NCBI RefSeq assembly: GCF_012927085.1
Contig: NZ_JABBFX010000001.1
Span: forward strand, 2,604,001 to 2,668,000
DNA from: Ramlibacter agri
GTDB lineage: Bacteria; Pseudomonadota; Gammaproteobacteria; Burkholderiales; Burkholderiaceae_C
Reading direction: 5' to 3'
DNA length: 64,000 nt
The translations under genes were made by a program, and so were the position numbers. Positions 8,712-17,942 of this stretch are shown here, piece after piece. Every line of letters starts with the position of its first letter. Within the stretch, counting starts at the first letter, position 1. The notes below the pieces were generated by a model, which saw only the letters and a program-made list of their open reading frames with translations, made no database searches and had not been told where the DNA came from.

Positions 8712-9957
8712 AGTAGGCGTCGACCTCGCTCGCCCACAGCGCGGGCTGGCGGTAGATGTTGTGGCCGTCCAGGCCGTCGGGCGGCGGCAGCACGTGGAAG
8801 CTGGCCTTGCCGCCGGCGGCCCTGAAGGCATCGAAGTTGGAGCGGCTGTGCGCGATGCGATAGAAGGGATCCTTCTCGCCGTACAGCCACAGCGTATCGC
8901 GCGGAAAGCCTACCCCCGCGTTGAACAGCGTTGTGTTCACCAGGCTGGCCTGCGGGCAGCCGCCGCCGACCCAGCCACCCACGAAGTTCAGCACGCCTCG
9001 CAGTTCCTGCGGGTGGCGTCCCGCGAAGGCGACCGACAGGATGCCGCCGCGCGAGATGCCGCCGACCACCAGCTGGCGCGCATCGACATCCGGCCGCGCC
9101 TTGATTGCGGCATAGGCCACTTCCAGGTCGGCCAGCGCGTGCTCCGCGCCGGGCAAGCTCAGTTCGGGATCGCAGGAGTAGCGCGAGCGGTCGCGCTCGA
9201 AGCCTTCGTCGTAGAGGCCATCCGAGCGCCCGCGTCCTCGCCGCTGCGGATACATCACCTGCCAGCCGCGGGCCACGAGGAAGGCGCTCAGCTCGGGGCT
9301 CGTCCACGTCTGCTTGAACCACTCGGGCCGGTTGCCTTCGCCGGTGGAACCGTGGTTGATGATGACCGTGCGGAAGGGGCCGGCGCCGGGCGGACGATGC
9401 ACGACCAGTTCCAGGCGCACGGGCTTGCCCTGCTCGGTCCAGGGCGTGGTGATCCACTCCGCCTGGCGCACGTACGCGGGTGGCTTGCGCGAGAGCACGC
9501 CGGCGGACAGCAGCTGCGTGTCGGGCCGCCACAGGCTGAACTCCATGTCGCCGTCGGCGCGCAGCCGCAGCACCACTTTTGCGCCGGTGCGCAGGCGGAC
9601 CTGCAGTTCGCCACCGTCGAAGGTCCCCGCGGCCTCGTCGTTGTTCACCTGCTGCGCGCTGGCGCCGGCATAGGTGACGCGCGCACCGGTGGCCGTGAGA
9701 TCGCGGATCGCGAGCTTGATGTCGCACAGCGCGGCGAAGCAGGCCCAGCCGTTCCAGGCGCCGCTCCAGCGCGCAAGCTCCGGCGGCAGGCTGGCATCGG
9801 GCGCGAGCTTCGCCACCTCCGCCGGCAGTTCGGCGGCGACCGGACTTTCGGAGACGGCGCGCGGCAGCGTGCCGATGTAGGCGGGCCAGGCGGTTTCGGC
9901 GCGGGCCGTGAAAGCGCAGGCAAGAAGAAGCAGGGCGGCAAGCAATGTCGTTCGCAC
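8662..9957 (-). CDS. Secreted alpha/beta hydrolase (dienelactone-hydrolase-like fold)
   Basis: A 431-residue protein with a signal peptide (about residues 1-20, ending TARA), a roughly 150-residue beta-rich N-terminal region and an alpha/beta hydrolase domain. The oxyanion region is VIINHGSTGEG, the nucleophile elbow GGISRGGILS, and acid and histidine candidates are in LYGEKDPF and DGHNIYRQP. GTG at 9957 is chosen because GGAGG lies about nine bases upstream and the signal peptide follows at once. The last 15 or so residues (SGPRPPAGSAP) are read through the antisense of a dehydrogenase remnant, so the native C-terminus was probably lost and replaced. Likely a periplasmic esterase or peptidase; substrate unknown. 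Confidence 0.82.
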   Translation of the reverse strand: MRTTLLAALLLLACAFTARAETAWPAYIGTLPRAVSESPVAAELPAEVAKLAPDASLPPELARWSGAWNGWACFAALCDIKLAIRDLTATGARVTYAGASAQQVNNDEAAGTFDGGELQVRLRTGAKVVLRLRADGDMEFSLWRPDTQLLSAGVLSRKPPAYVRQAEWITTPWTEQGKPVRLELVVHRPPGAGPFRTVIINHGSTGEGNRPEWFKQTWTSPELSAFLVARGWQVMYPQRRGRGRSDGLYDEGFERDRSRYSCDPELSLPGAEHALADLEVAYAAIKARPDVDARQLVVGGISRGGILSVAFAGRHPQELRGVLNFVGGWVGGGCPQASLVNTTLFNAGVGFPRDTLWLYGEKDPFYRIAHSRSNFDAFRAAGGKASFHVLPPPDGLDGHNIYRQPALWASEVDAYFTAIGSGPRPPAGSAP

Positions 9958-10003
9958 GGGCAGGAACCTCCAACCGTCAGTATGACCGCGGCGCGGTTAC
10001 ATT

Positions 10004-10023
10004 TGTTTGTTAGCATACAAACA
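10004..10023. repeat. Inverted repeat TGTTTGT-N6-ACAAACA
   Basis: A perfect 7-base inverted repeat with a six-base spacer lies between the divergent hydrolase (start 9957) and lipoprotein (start 10066) genes. It is the only AT-rich segment of this gap. Its size and position suit a dimeric repressor site, but no regulator gene is adjacent; a hairpin in the leader is the alternative. Confidence 0.4.
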
Positions 10024-10065
10024 GCGCCGGTTTTCACGGCGCAGCAAGCAAGAGGGATCGAGGAA

Positions 10066-11373
10066 ATGATGCAGGGCCTGCGCATGGCGCGGACAGGATG
10101 GGAGGCGCGCGGCTGGAAGCTGGCGTCGGTGATGGTGCTCGGAGCCGCGCTCGCGGCCTGCGGCGGTGGTGGTGGTGGTGGCACGGGTGGCACAGACACC
10201 AGCGGAGCCGGAACTGGAGGCTCGGTGACCGGCGGCGGCACGGTCTCCGGTGGTGACGGCAGCACCTTGAACGTGAACCTCGCTTACAACGGCAGCGCCA
10301 GCCTTTTCAGGCAGGTCGTCATCCCGCCGACGCTCACGGGGCTGAACGGCTACACGCCAGCTTGCTCGCTGACGGCCGGCTCGCTGCCGCCGGGCATGGT
10401 CCTCAATGCCGACTGCAGCATCTCGGGCCTGCCCACGCAGGCGGGGAGCTTCCCGATCACGGTGCACCTGGGCGCATCCGGCGTTTCGAATACGCTCGAT
10501 TTCAAGACCTCGGTGACCGTCCTGGGCCCGTCCGTCGTCTACACCTTCCCTTCGACCGTGAGTGCGGGAGCGACGGTGGATGTCCGTCCGCTCAACGTGT
10601 TCTGGCAGCCGACGCCTTCGGACACGGTGACCTACTCCCTGGTCGGCAACCCGCCTCCCGGCCTGACGATCGATTCGACGGGCCGCGTCCAGGGGACGCC
10701 CATCGCCGCGGGCGACTACCAGTTCAAGGTGGCCGTGCAGGTCCTCAACGGCGGCCGCACGGCGAACCAGGTGCAGCAATTCGGCAACCTGGTCAGCGTG
10801 TACGTGCCCACGATCATGTACGACCACACCGCGGCATGGGTGGGGCTGCCCTTCACGGGTTCGCCGAAGCTGCCCGCGGGCGGCGTCAACTTCCAGTTCT
10901 CGACGACGGGGACGCTGCCGCCGGGGCTGGCACTGGATTCCCAGACCGGCGTCATTTCAGGCGTCGCGACGACGCCGCAGGTGTACCCGAGCAACCTCGA
11001 CATCGTCATGACGGCCAACGGCACCGGCGGCACGTTCACGACGCATACGCAACTGCAGCTGTTCGTCGAGTCGCCGGTGTACATCAATTATTCCAGTGGG
11101 CAAGCCTTCAGGGGCCAGCCTTTCACGATGAGTCCGAGCGTGACGAATAACAGCTCCGATCCGCTGAACGGCATTGCCTACAACTACGTCCTGGCGAGCG
11201 GCATTCTGCCCGCCGGCCTGACGCTCGACGCCGCGACAGGCACGATTTCCGGGACGTACCCCAGTACCGGCTATGGATCGTCGTCGTCGGTTCCTCTGGG
11301 CATCGACGTGACCACCACGATCAACGGCATCAGCTTCGTGAAATCGCTGACGACCTATATCGGGCCCTACTAG
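10066..11373 (+). CDS. Lipoprotein with repeated putative-Ig (He_PIG) domains
   Basis: A 435-residue protein with a lipoprotein signal (ASVMVLGAALAAC), then a Gly/Thr/Ser-rich linker and four or so repeats of about 90 residues. The repeats carry the signature of putative Ig (He_PIG) modules: SLPPGMVLNADCSISGLPTQ, NPPPGLTIDSTGRVQGTP, TLPPGLALDSQTGVISGVA and ILPAGLTLDAATGTISGTYP. Such proteins are surface- or matrix-facing adhesins or scaffolds. The ATG at 10066 has GAGGAA just upstream; longer in-frame versions run over the divergent hydrolase gene and are rejected. There is no catalytic domain or obvious partner next to it. Confidence 0.85.
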   Translation: MMQGLRMARTGWEARGWKLASVMVLGAALAACGGGGGGGTGGTDTSGAGTGGSVTGGGTVSGGDGSTLNVNLAYNGSASLFRQVVIPPTLTGLNGYTPACSLTAGSLPPGMVLNADCSISGLPTQAGSFPITVHLGASGVSNTLDFKTSVTVLGPSVVYTFPSTVSAGATVDVRPLNVFWQPTPSDTVTYSLVGNPPPGLTIDSTGRVQGTPIAAGDYQFKVAVQVLNGGRTANQVQQFGNLVSVYVPTIMYDHTAAWVGLPFTGSPKLPAGGVNFQFSTTGTLPPGLALDSQTGVISGVATTPQVYPSNLDIVMTANGTGGTFTTHTQLQLFVESPVYINYSSGQAFRGQPFTMSPSVTNNSSDPLNGIAYNYVLASGILPAGLTLDAATGTISGTYPSTGYGSSSSVPLGIDVTTTINGISFVKSLTTYIGPY

Positions 11374-11488
11374 CGAAAAGCCGCACCAGCGGCCGTCCCG
11401 ATGCATGCGGATGTTCAACCCCTGCACCGGGACGTGAACCTGTTCCAGGCGATCCGGCGCGCGGCATGTGGCGCATGATGGGCCCGCC

Positions 11489-12490
11489 ATGACCGTTCCA
11501 GATCTCACCCGCCTGCGCGCCTTGCCGCGCGCTGAAGTGCACGCCCACCTCGAAGGCTGCTTCGATGCGCCGCTGCTCGAACAATGGGCACGCCGCCATG
11601 GCGAAAGCATGCCGCGTCCCGTCGAGCGCCTGTTCGAGTTCCAGGGCCTGGCCGACTTCCTGGAGTTCCTCGACTGGGCCTGCGGCCTGGTCCGTACCCG
11701 CGACGAACTGGCAGAAGCCGCCTACGCCTTCAGCCGCCGCATGGCGGCCAGCGGCACGGGCTACGCGGACCTGATCTTCAACCCGACCCACTGGCATCAC
11801 TGGACGGCGCGCCTGCCGGCCATGATCGACGCCCTCGATGCCGGCTTTCGCGCGGCGGAGCAGGAAGGCCTGCCGCGCGTGGGCCTGTGCGTGAGCCTGC
11901 TGCGCACGCAATCGGCCGAGGCCGCCGTGCAGGTGGTCGACGAGCTGGTGGCGCTGCGCCATCCGCGCGTGGTGGCCTTGTCGATCGATGGCAACGAGGC
12001 CGCGGCCGGCCGCACCGGCCCGCGCTTTGCCGACGCCTTCCGCCGCGCTGCGGCCGCTGGCCTGCGTCGCACCGTGCATGCCGGCGAATCGAGCGGGCCC
12101 GAGGGCGTGCGCGACGCCATCGAGCTGCTGGGTGCGGACCGCATCGACCACGGCGTGCGCGCCATCGAAGACCCATCAGTGGTCGCGCTGCTGGTGGAGC
12201 GGCAGATCCCGCTGGGCATCTGCCCCAGTTCGAACCTGGTGCTGAAGGTCTACCCCTCGCTCGCGGAGCATCCCATCGATCGCCTCCGGCGCGCCGGCGT
12301 GCCGGTGTCGATCAACACCGACGATCCCGCGCTCCTGGGCACGACGCTGGAGCGCGAATATGCGCTGTGCGCCGGAGCCTTCGGTTGGAGCGACGAAGTC
12401 TTGCGCGACATCGCGCGGACTTCCATCGATGCGAGCTTCGCCGATGCCAGGCTGAAGGCGGAACTGCAGGCGAAGCTGGCGCGCTGGTAA
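11489..12490 (+). CDS. Adenosine deaminase family amidohydrolase
   Basis: A 333-residue single-domain TIM-barrel amidohydrolase. Metal and catalytic motifs run in order: EVHAHLEGC (two His), the HAGES segment (His plus the catalytic-glutamate region), DRIDHGVRA (His) and NTDDPALLGT (Asp). CPSSNLVLKV, like the CPxSN of adenine/aminodeoxyfutalosine deaminases, makes substrate choice (adenosine, adenine or another aminopurine) open. The ATG at 11489 is preferred over a GTG seven codons earlier. It would feed purine salvage or catabolism in the cytoplasm. It converges on the DUF6765 gene, with three bases between the stops. Confidence 0.88.
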   Translation: MTVPDLTRLRALPRAEVHAHLEGCFDAPLLEQWARRHGESMPRPVERLFEFQGLADFLEFLDWACGLVRTRDELAEAAYAFSRRMAASGTGYADLIFNPTHWHHWTARLPAMIDALDAGFRAAEQEGLPRVGLCVSLLRTQSAEAAVQVVDELVALRHPRVVALSIDGNEAAAGRTGPRFADAFRRAAAAGLRRTVHAGESSGPEGVRDAIELLGADRIDHGVRAIEDPSVVALLVERQIPLGICPSSNLVLKVYPSLAEHPIDRLRRAGVPVSINTDDPALLGTTLEREYALCAGAFGWSDEVLRDIARTSIDASFADARLKAELQAKLARW

Positions 12491-12493
12491 GGC

Positions 12494-13585
12494 TCAGGAT
12501 GCCGACAGCCCGTGGCGCGGCAGCAGCTCATGCAGGATGAACAGGCGATGGTGCTGCACGGCGTCGTGGAAGCGTTTCCAGTGCGAGGTGAGGAAGGCGG
12601 GCGTGAAGTCGAAGCGCTCGCTGCCGTCCTCGACGTCCGGGTCCTGTCCCACCGCCTGGAATTTCCACGAGCCGGGACCTGAGTCGATGTAGTCGACCTG
12701 CGTCGGGCCGAAGGAGAAGCGGCCCTGCGCGATGGCTTCCGCCCAGGCCTTGTGGCGCTCCTCGCCCTCCAGGGCGATGGTGTTGCGCAGCAGCGTGTCG
12801 ATGGCCTGGCGGTCGGCGGCCGGCAGGTCGGCGGATGCCAGGTTCCTGTCCCTGGCGACATAGCGCCGGGCCATGTCGAACATGTTCTGTGCGGCCACGA
12901 GGAAGTCGCCCGGGTTGTCGCGCACCACCTTCTCGCCGTTGTCGCGGGTGAAGGACCAGCGCAGGAAAGGCAGGTCGGGAAAGGTCAGCACGCTGGCGTG
13001 GCCCACCGGCAGGTGGCCCGCGACGAAGGCCTTGGCCCGGGTCGCGCCACTCGTGAGGTCCGCGTAAACCTCGGTGTTCCGGTAAGCCGGATCGGGTTGC
13101 ACCTGGATGGCATCGACCTTGTTGAAGTCGTTCACCATGCCGACGAAGCCCTGGTGCGCCCAGGTATCCACGTAGGTGTGCAGAGCGACGCCCAGGCGAT
13201 GCAGCGCGAAGACCTTGTCCTGTCGCTCGATGCAGTCGAACACCATCTCCTGGGCCACCTGGCTGTTGGGGCGGCAGACCATCCGCCGGATGAAGGCTTC
13301 ATCCGCATCCGTGCCGGGCGCGACGGCGTCGTTGCCCGGCAGGAAATGGAAGGGCACCCAGACCATGCGGTTGTCGGCGGCGTCGCTGTTCAGGCGCAGG
13401 TCCAGGGTCTGGTGCGCCGATGTGACGCGGACGTAGCGCTCGCCGGTGGCGAACTGCAGCGGCCCGTCGTTGGTGGCGTCGTCCACGTACTGCGCGGCAT
13501 GCGCGACGACGGCGGCGCCGGCGTCGTCCATGCCGGCGAGCCGGCAGCAGACGTAGGTGACTGCGTGGTGGAAGTCGATCTGCAT
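12494..13585 (-). CDS. DUF6765 family protein
   Basis: A 363-residue soluble protein matching the DUF6765 pattern as I know it: MQIDFHHAVTYVCCRLAG at the N-terminus, HAAQYVDDATNDGPLQF, VWVPFHFLPGN, RPNSQVAQEMV and LGVALHTYVDTWAHQGFVG. The regularly spaced histidines and aspartates in helical segments resemble the zinc-phospholipase C/S1 nuclease helical fold, which would suggest a metal-dependent hydrolase; this is an inference, since the family has no assigned function. There is no signal peptide. It stands alone between convergent genes. Confidence 0.75.
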   Translation of the reverse strand: MQIDFHHAVTYVCCRLAGMDDAGAAVVAHAAQYVDDATNDGPLQFATGERYVRVTSAHQTLDLRLNSDAADNRMVWVPFHFLPGNDAVAPGTDADEAFIRRMVCRPNSQVAQEMVFDCIERQDKVFALHRLGVALHTYVDTWAHQGFVGMVNDFNKVDAIQVQPDPAYRNTEVYADLTSGATRAKAFVAGHLPVGHASVLTFPDLPFLRWSFTRDNGEKVVRDNPGDFLVAAQNMFDMARRYVARDRNLASADLPAADRQAIDTLLRNTIALEGEERHKAWAEAIAQGRFSFGPTQVDYIDSGPGSWKFQAVGQDPDVEDGSERFDFTPAFLTSHWKRFHDAVQHHRLFILHELLPRHGLSAS

Positions 13586-13634
13586 GCGCGAATGGAGCCA
13601 CGCGGGTGCGGCGCCGTCAAGCCGCCCGTTTGGC

Positions 13635-16550
13635 CTAGGGCGAAGGGCCGCCCACCTCGAAAGTCCCTACCACCACCTCGCGCCCCGCGCCCGAAAGCCT
13701 CATCACGACTTCATGGTCTTTCTGCGCCGGCGTGCCGAAGCCCGTGGTGAGCCGCAGCATGATCGTCGTGCCGGCCGACAGGATCTGCTGGTTGTGTCCG
13801 TAGAAGTGCGCCTTCACGGTATAGGTGCCGGGCTTCGCCTGCCGCAGGCTGAACTCCTCCGGGCCGTAGCCGCCGGTGAAGTCGCGCGACATGCGGCCGC
13901 CCTGGTAGGTCAGCGGGTGGCCGAAGAAGGCCTCTTCGCCGTTGGGGTCGATCACGTGCAGGTCGATGTCCGTGTTGTCGCTGTCCCAGGCCAGCACGGC
14001 GCGAAGGTCCACGGGCATGGCGCGCAGCAGCCGGGCGTCGAACTTCGAGACGTCGACCGGATCGCGCGCGGCAATCGCATTGAGCTCCTCGAGCGCCACC
14101 AGCTCGATGTCGGGGAAGCGGTCGGCCCATGGTCGCGTGACGACTTCCCACAAGCGTTCGACGGCTTGCTGCGGCTGGCCGGCCGCGGCCAGCGCCAGGC
14201 CGAGGTCGCGGTAGGACTGCGGCTCGTCGGGGCTCAGGGCCAGCACCTGCCGCAGCAGCGGCAAGGCGAGCTGCACTTCCTTCGCCTGCACCAGGCGGTA
14301 GGCGAGCAGGCGCAGCACCTGCCGGTTCTCCAGGTCCATCTCGGCCAGGTTGGACAGGATCCGCAGCGCCAGCATCCGCTGCCCGCGCTCCAGGAAGATG
14401 TCCGCGGCGTCGAGGAAGAAGGCCGTGCTGCGCGCATGCGAAGGCCGCTCGTCGAGGTAGATCGCGTACATCGCTTCCGGCGCGGACTCGCGCAGCCGGC
14501 GGGCGTAGGGCGAGTCGGGCTGCCAGGGCTGCAGCGCCACGGTGGCGGCGGCGTCCTTGCGTGTATTGCCACCTGCGCTGCGGTCGGCCGCAGGCGCTTC
14601 GGCCGCGGCTGGCGCAGGGGCGGCGCGCAGCATCGGCGCCGGTGCCGGCACGGCCTGCGCCATCGGGCGAGCGGTGCCCGCCACGCGTTCGCGCTGGCGC
14701 GCTTCCTCGTCCGCCTTCGTCGTGGCTTGCGTCCGGGGCGGGGCGTCCTTGGGGAAGTCCTTCTCCCACCATGCACGCTGTGACTCGTAGCGGCGCACCA
14801 CTTTCTCGAGATGTGCCTGGCGCTCATCGCCGTTCCAGCGCGCGCGCGTGGCCAGCATCTTCAGGTAGGCGTCGCGCATGGACGGCGGCGGCTCGATCTC
14901 GTAGCGCACGTAGTCGGCCAGCGAATCCAGCACGATCAGCGAAGTGCCGCTCGTGGCCAAGCCGAACTGCTTGCCGATGCGGCGGATCGCGGCCTGGTTG
15001 CGATCGCGGTCGGCTTCCAGTTCGGCCAGCCGCAGCATGGCCCAGCGCTGCGCCGCGACCGGCACGGCGCCGGGCGCGGTACCGGTACTCGCGGAGATCA
15101 CCAGCTTGCGGGAGACGAGGGTTCCATCGGGTTCCTGCAACTGCAGGGCGAGCTCCGCACGCGGCTGGTCCAGGCGTCCCGCCACCTGCAGGCGCCCGTC
15201 CTGCGGATAGCGGCTCTCGAAGACGATGTCGCTCGCGCCGGCGCCATCCACCGCGAGCAGCCGGGTGCGGGCCTGCAGCGCTTCGGCCGTCGCTGCCACG
15301 GGGCTGGCGCGCGTCAGGTCCAGAAGGGTCGCGCCGCTGGCTTCGGCGGCATGCCGCAGCCGCGCCGTGTCGGCCCCGGCGGTGGAACTCACCGTGTACA
15401 GCGGGACCGGGCTCGTCGGCAGGCTGCCTTCGCCGTAGTTGCCGAGGCCATCGGAAAACAGCAGCGCCAGATCGGCGCCGGCCGGCACGGCCATCTGGTC
15501 CAGGCGGGTCGCGCCGTCGTAGGCCAGGGTGCGCAGGTGCTCGCGCAAGGCCAGCCAGTTGCCGCCCGCCACGGTGAAGCGCTGCGGGGCTTCGGCGACG
15601 TCGCGAACCACCAGCAGTTGCACCTGCACGTCCGGCACGCGGCGGAAGAACGCGGCTAGCAGTTGAATCTCGCGCCCGAGGTCGCGCTTCGCACCCGAGC
15701 CGGAAGCGTCCCACACGATGGCGACGTTGCCCGGCAACTTGCGCGCCCGCGTCTTCAGGGCAACCGGCGCCTCGGCGTAGAACCAGGTGGCGTCGCCAAA
15801 GGCCTGCGCCAGCACCGCGGGTTCGTTGGCCGGCACGGCGAGGTCCAGGCGCAAGCTGTCGCGGCCGTCGTAGCCGCTGCGGTCCAGGTCCAGCAGCGCC
15901 GATCCATCCGGCTGCGGCCGCACCGCCAGTCGCTGCCCGCCGAACTGGCCCCAGTTGGCGAACGCGCCCTCGTAACGCGCGACGCGCACCGAAACGTGCA
16001 GGCGGTCCACGCGGGTGCCGAAGGCGACCGGCAGCACGTACGCCGCCGTGGGCTTGCCGGCGGCCGGGCCGCGCGCGAGAGTCTGGCCGATCTCCAGCAC
16101 GACGCGCCGCGTGCCCTGCGCGGGCAGCGGATAGACGCGCAGCTTGTAGTTGTTGCCGCCCGCGGCTTCCAGCAGCGCGGGGTCGACGCGCGTGCGTGTC
16201 ACGTCCTCGAACACCTGCCGCGCCTTGGCTTTCTCCACCGGCACCGCCGCCCGCAGTTCGCCGTTGATGTCCAGCGCGAAGCCGGTCACCACCTGCCCGG
16301 GCAGCAGCGGAAACTGCAGCTCGCCCTCCAGCACGCGTGCATTCGGGTTGAAGAACTCCAGTTCGACGCGGGTCTGCGCCGCCAGCCCGGTGACACTGCC
16401 TTCGATGCTGACGCGCCGCAGCTCCACCGGCAGCCGCGCATCCGGCACGCGCAGCACGGCGGGGGGTGTGCGGACCTGCGCCGCGGCGGAGCAGGCCGCG
16501 AGCGCCAGCCAGGCGAGCGCCAGCAGGCGGCCGAGGAAGAGAGGGATCAT
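13635..16550 (-). CDS. VIT/VWA/TPR/DUF2135 exported protein
   Basis: A 971-residue protein. The signal sequence (residues 1-24) contains LAAC, so it may be a lipoprotein. A vault/inter-alpha-trypsin (VIT) domain spans about 25-165 (GELQFPLLPGQVVTGFALDI, then FEDVTRTRVDPALLE). A von Willebrand A domain with intact MIDAS residues follows (DASGS, later LFSDGLGN). After a basic low-complexity linker come TPR-like helices (ALRILSNLAEMDLENRQVL, LSPDEPQSYRDLGLALAAA). A C-terminal DUF2135 beta domain (SDNTDIDLHVIDPNGEE, YTVKAHFYGHNQ) closes the protein. Start at 16550 because the signal peptide begins there. VIT-VWA proteins are envelope proteins thought to mediate protein-protein contacts; a specific role is unknown. 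Confidence 0.85.
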   Translation of the reverse strand: MIPLFLGRLLALAWLALAACSAAAQVRTPPAVLRVPDARLPVELRRVSIEGSVTGLAAQTRVELEFFNPNARVLEGELQFPLLPGQVVTGFALDINGELRAAVPVEKAKARQVFEDVTRTRVDPALLEAAGGNNYKLRVYPLPAQGTRRVVLEIGQTLARGPAAGKPTAAYVLPVAFGTRVDRLHVSVRVARYEGAFANWGQFGGQRLAVRPQPDGSALLDLDRSGYDGRDSLRLDLAVPANEPAVLAQAFGDATWFYAEAPVALKTRARKLPGNVAIVWDASGSGAKRDLGREIQLLAAFFRRVPDVQVQLLVVRDVAEAPQRFTVAGGNWLALREHLRTLAYDGATRLDQMAVPAGADLALLFSDGLGNYGEGSLPTSPVPLYTVSSTAGADTARLRHAAEASGATLLDLTRASPVAATAEALQARTRLLAVDGAGASDIVFESRYPQDGRLQVAGRLDQPRAELALQLQEPDGTLVSRKLVISASTGTAPGAVPVAAQRWAMLRLAELEADRDRNQAAIRRIGKQFGLATSGTSLIVLDSLADYVRYEIEPPPSMRDAYLKMLATRARWNGDERQAHLEKVVRRYESQRAWWEKDFPKDAPPRTQATTKADEEARQRERVAGTARPMAQAVPAPAPMLRAAPAPAAAEAPAADRSAGGNTRKDAAATVALQPWQPDSPYARRLRESAPEAMYAIYLDERPSHARSTAFFLDAADIFLERGQRMLALRILSNLAEMDLENRQVLRLLAYRLVQAKEVQLALPLLRQVLALSPDEPQSYRDLGLALAAAGQPQQAVERLWEVVTRPWADRFPDIELVALEELNAIAARDPVDVSKFDARLLRAMPVDLRAVLAWDSDNTDIDLHVIDPNGEEAFFGHPLTYQGGRMSRDFTGGYGPEEFSLRQAKPGTYTVKAHFYGHNQQILSAGTTIMLRLTTGFGTPAQKDHEVVMRLSGAGREVVVGTFEVGGPSP

Positions 16551-16666
16551 GGACTGCGCTCCAGTTTCTGGGATATCGGCTTGTACGGAGCACACCCGAA
16601 TGCGGGGTTGCGAGCCTGACGCGCGCGGCTCGACAATGCGCGCGAACACCAGGAGCAGGGGAGCAC

Positions 16667-17032
16667 ATGCCGAATACCGAGGCCACTGCCGCGAAGTGGG
16701 TGACGGCGCTTGCGAGCCGCTTCGACGTGCCGTTCGCCGCGCGGCTGCGGGAGCACTTCGCCCAGGCCCGCCTCACGCGCCTGTGCGAGTGCGGCTGCAA
16801 CTCCTTCGTGTGCGCGGTGCCGCCCGGCGCCGGCCTGTCCCCCCTGTTCGGAGACGGCGGCCGGACTTCCTGCGAACTGGCCTTTTCATCGGACGCGGGA
16901 GACCCGGTCTGCATCATCGTGCACGCGGACGCACACGGCCATTTCTGCGGCCTGGATGTCTTCCTGGGCCTGTTCCGGGAAGCCGTGCCCGATGGCGTGA
17001 CGCTTGGCGATCTTCTTTCGCCGATGCCATGA
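16667..17032 (+). CDS. Hypothetical protein with CECGCNSFVC motif, 121 aa
   Basis: I do not recognise this 121-residue soluble protein. Its visible mark is the cluster LCECGCNSFVCAV at about residues 42-54, four cysteines that could bind a metal, with further Cys and His residues in SCELAFS and VHADAHGHFCGLDVFLG. GGAG lies upstream of the ATG at 16667. It is divergent from the VIT/VWA gene, with a 116-base gap. Confidence 0.6.
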   Translation: MPNTEATAAKWVTALASRFDVPFAARLREHFAQARLTRLCECGCNSFVCAVPPGAGLSPLFGDGGRTSCELAFSSDAGDPVCIIVHADAHGHFCGLDVFLGLFREAVPDGVTLGDLLSPMP

Positions 17033-17111
17033 GTCTGCCCCCTCCGCGCAGGCGCAGGTGCTCCTGCCGGTGCGGAGGCACTCCTGGATCACCTTCAAGG
17101 CTTGGACTTCC

Positions 17112-17939
17112 TCAGCGCTGCAAACGCCGGTACGCGCTGTAATGCCGCAACGCCCCGCGTTCATCCCCCGCCTGCTGCCGCAGCTGCGCCAGGTTGAAGT
17201 GCGCATCGGCGAGGTTCGGATCGAGTTCCAGGCTGCGCTCATACGCCGCCGCCGCCTCGTCCAGCCGCTCCAGGTGGTCCAGCGCCACCCCGTGGTTGAA
17301 GTGCAGTAGCGCGGACTGGGGACAATTCTCCAGGGCGGCTTCCGACAGCCGCACCAGGTCGATGAAGCGCCCCGCCTCCGCCCACATCGCGCCGAGGTTC
17401 AGGTACGCATCCTCCAGGTCCGGCGACAAGGCCAGCGCCTGCAGGTACGCGGCTTCGGCCGCTGCTGCGTCGTCTTCTTCCAAAGACAGAGCCTGTTCGA
17501 ACAGTTCCTGCGCAGAAGGCTCCTCGCGCGACGCCGCATGTTCCAGCAGCGTCACCGTCCCCGCCACCGGCGCCACTTCGAAGTCCATCAGCAACTGCCC
17601 GCTGTCGGATTGCAGCCGGCCGCTGCGGTCGCGCACCGCCACGTCCGGGCCGATCGCCGTGATGCGCAGGCCGGTCAGCGGCAGCTCCGCCGGCAAGGTC
17701 GCCTTCAGCCGCGCCAGCGAACGCAGGATGCGGCGCGCGGGAATGCTCTGCGCCTGCAGCGCGTGCGCGGTGCGCAGCAGCGCGAGGTCCTGGAAGGTGA
17801 AGCGCAGCTCGTTGCGCTTGCCGCGCGTGGGCTGCACGAAGCCCGCATCGATGAGGCCCGTGACGATGTGCCGCGACAGGCCCAGCATGGCCTGCACGCG
17901 GCGCAAGGTGAAGGTGGAAGCGTCGTCCGCCGGCGCCAC
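17112..17939 (-). CDS. MerR-like helix-turn-helix protein with TPR repeats
   Basis: A 275-residue protein. Residues about 10-80 form a MerR-type winged helix (TLRRVQAMLGLSRHIVTGLI, LRFTFQDLALLRTA). From about 145 onward come three or four tetratricopeptide repeats (DAYLNLGAMWAEAGRF, ALLHFNHGVALDHLERLDEA, ADAHFNLAQLRQQAGDERGA). The start is a GTG at 17939, three bases after the stop of the Ku gene, so both are read from one transcript. I know this MerR-TPR arrangement next to Ku in related betaproteobacteria; its function is not established. It may regulate the NHEJ gene or act as an adaptor. Confidence 0.82.
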   Translation of the reverse strand: MAPADDASTFTLRRVQAMLGLSRHIVTGLIDAGFVQPTRGKRNELRFTFQDLALLRTAHALQAQSIPARRILRSLARLKATLPAELPLTGLRITAIGPDVAVRDRSGRLQSDSGQLLMDFEVAPVAGTVTLLEHAASREEPSAQELFEQALSLEEDDAAAAEAAYLQALALSPDLEDAYLNLGAMWAEAGRFIDLVRLSEAALENCPQSALLHFNHGVALDHLERLDEAAAAYERSLELDPNLADAHFNLAQLRQQAGDERGALRHYSAYRRLQR

Positions 17940-17942
17940 GGC

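Noticed and set aside
8761..10065. In-frame upstream extension of the Ig-like lipoprotein gene
   Set aside because: It would place the lipoprotein signal in the middle of the chain and runs fully antisense to the hydrolase gene; the ATG at 10066 with its ribosome-binding site is the natural start.
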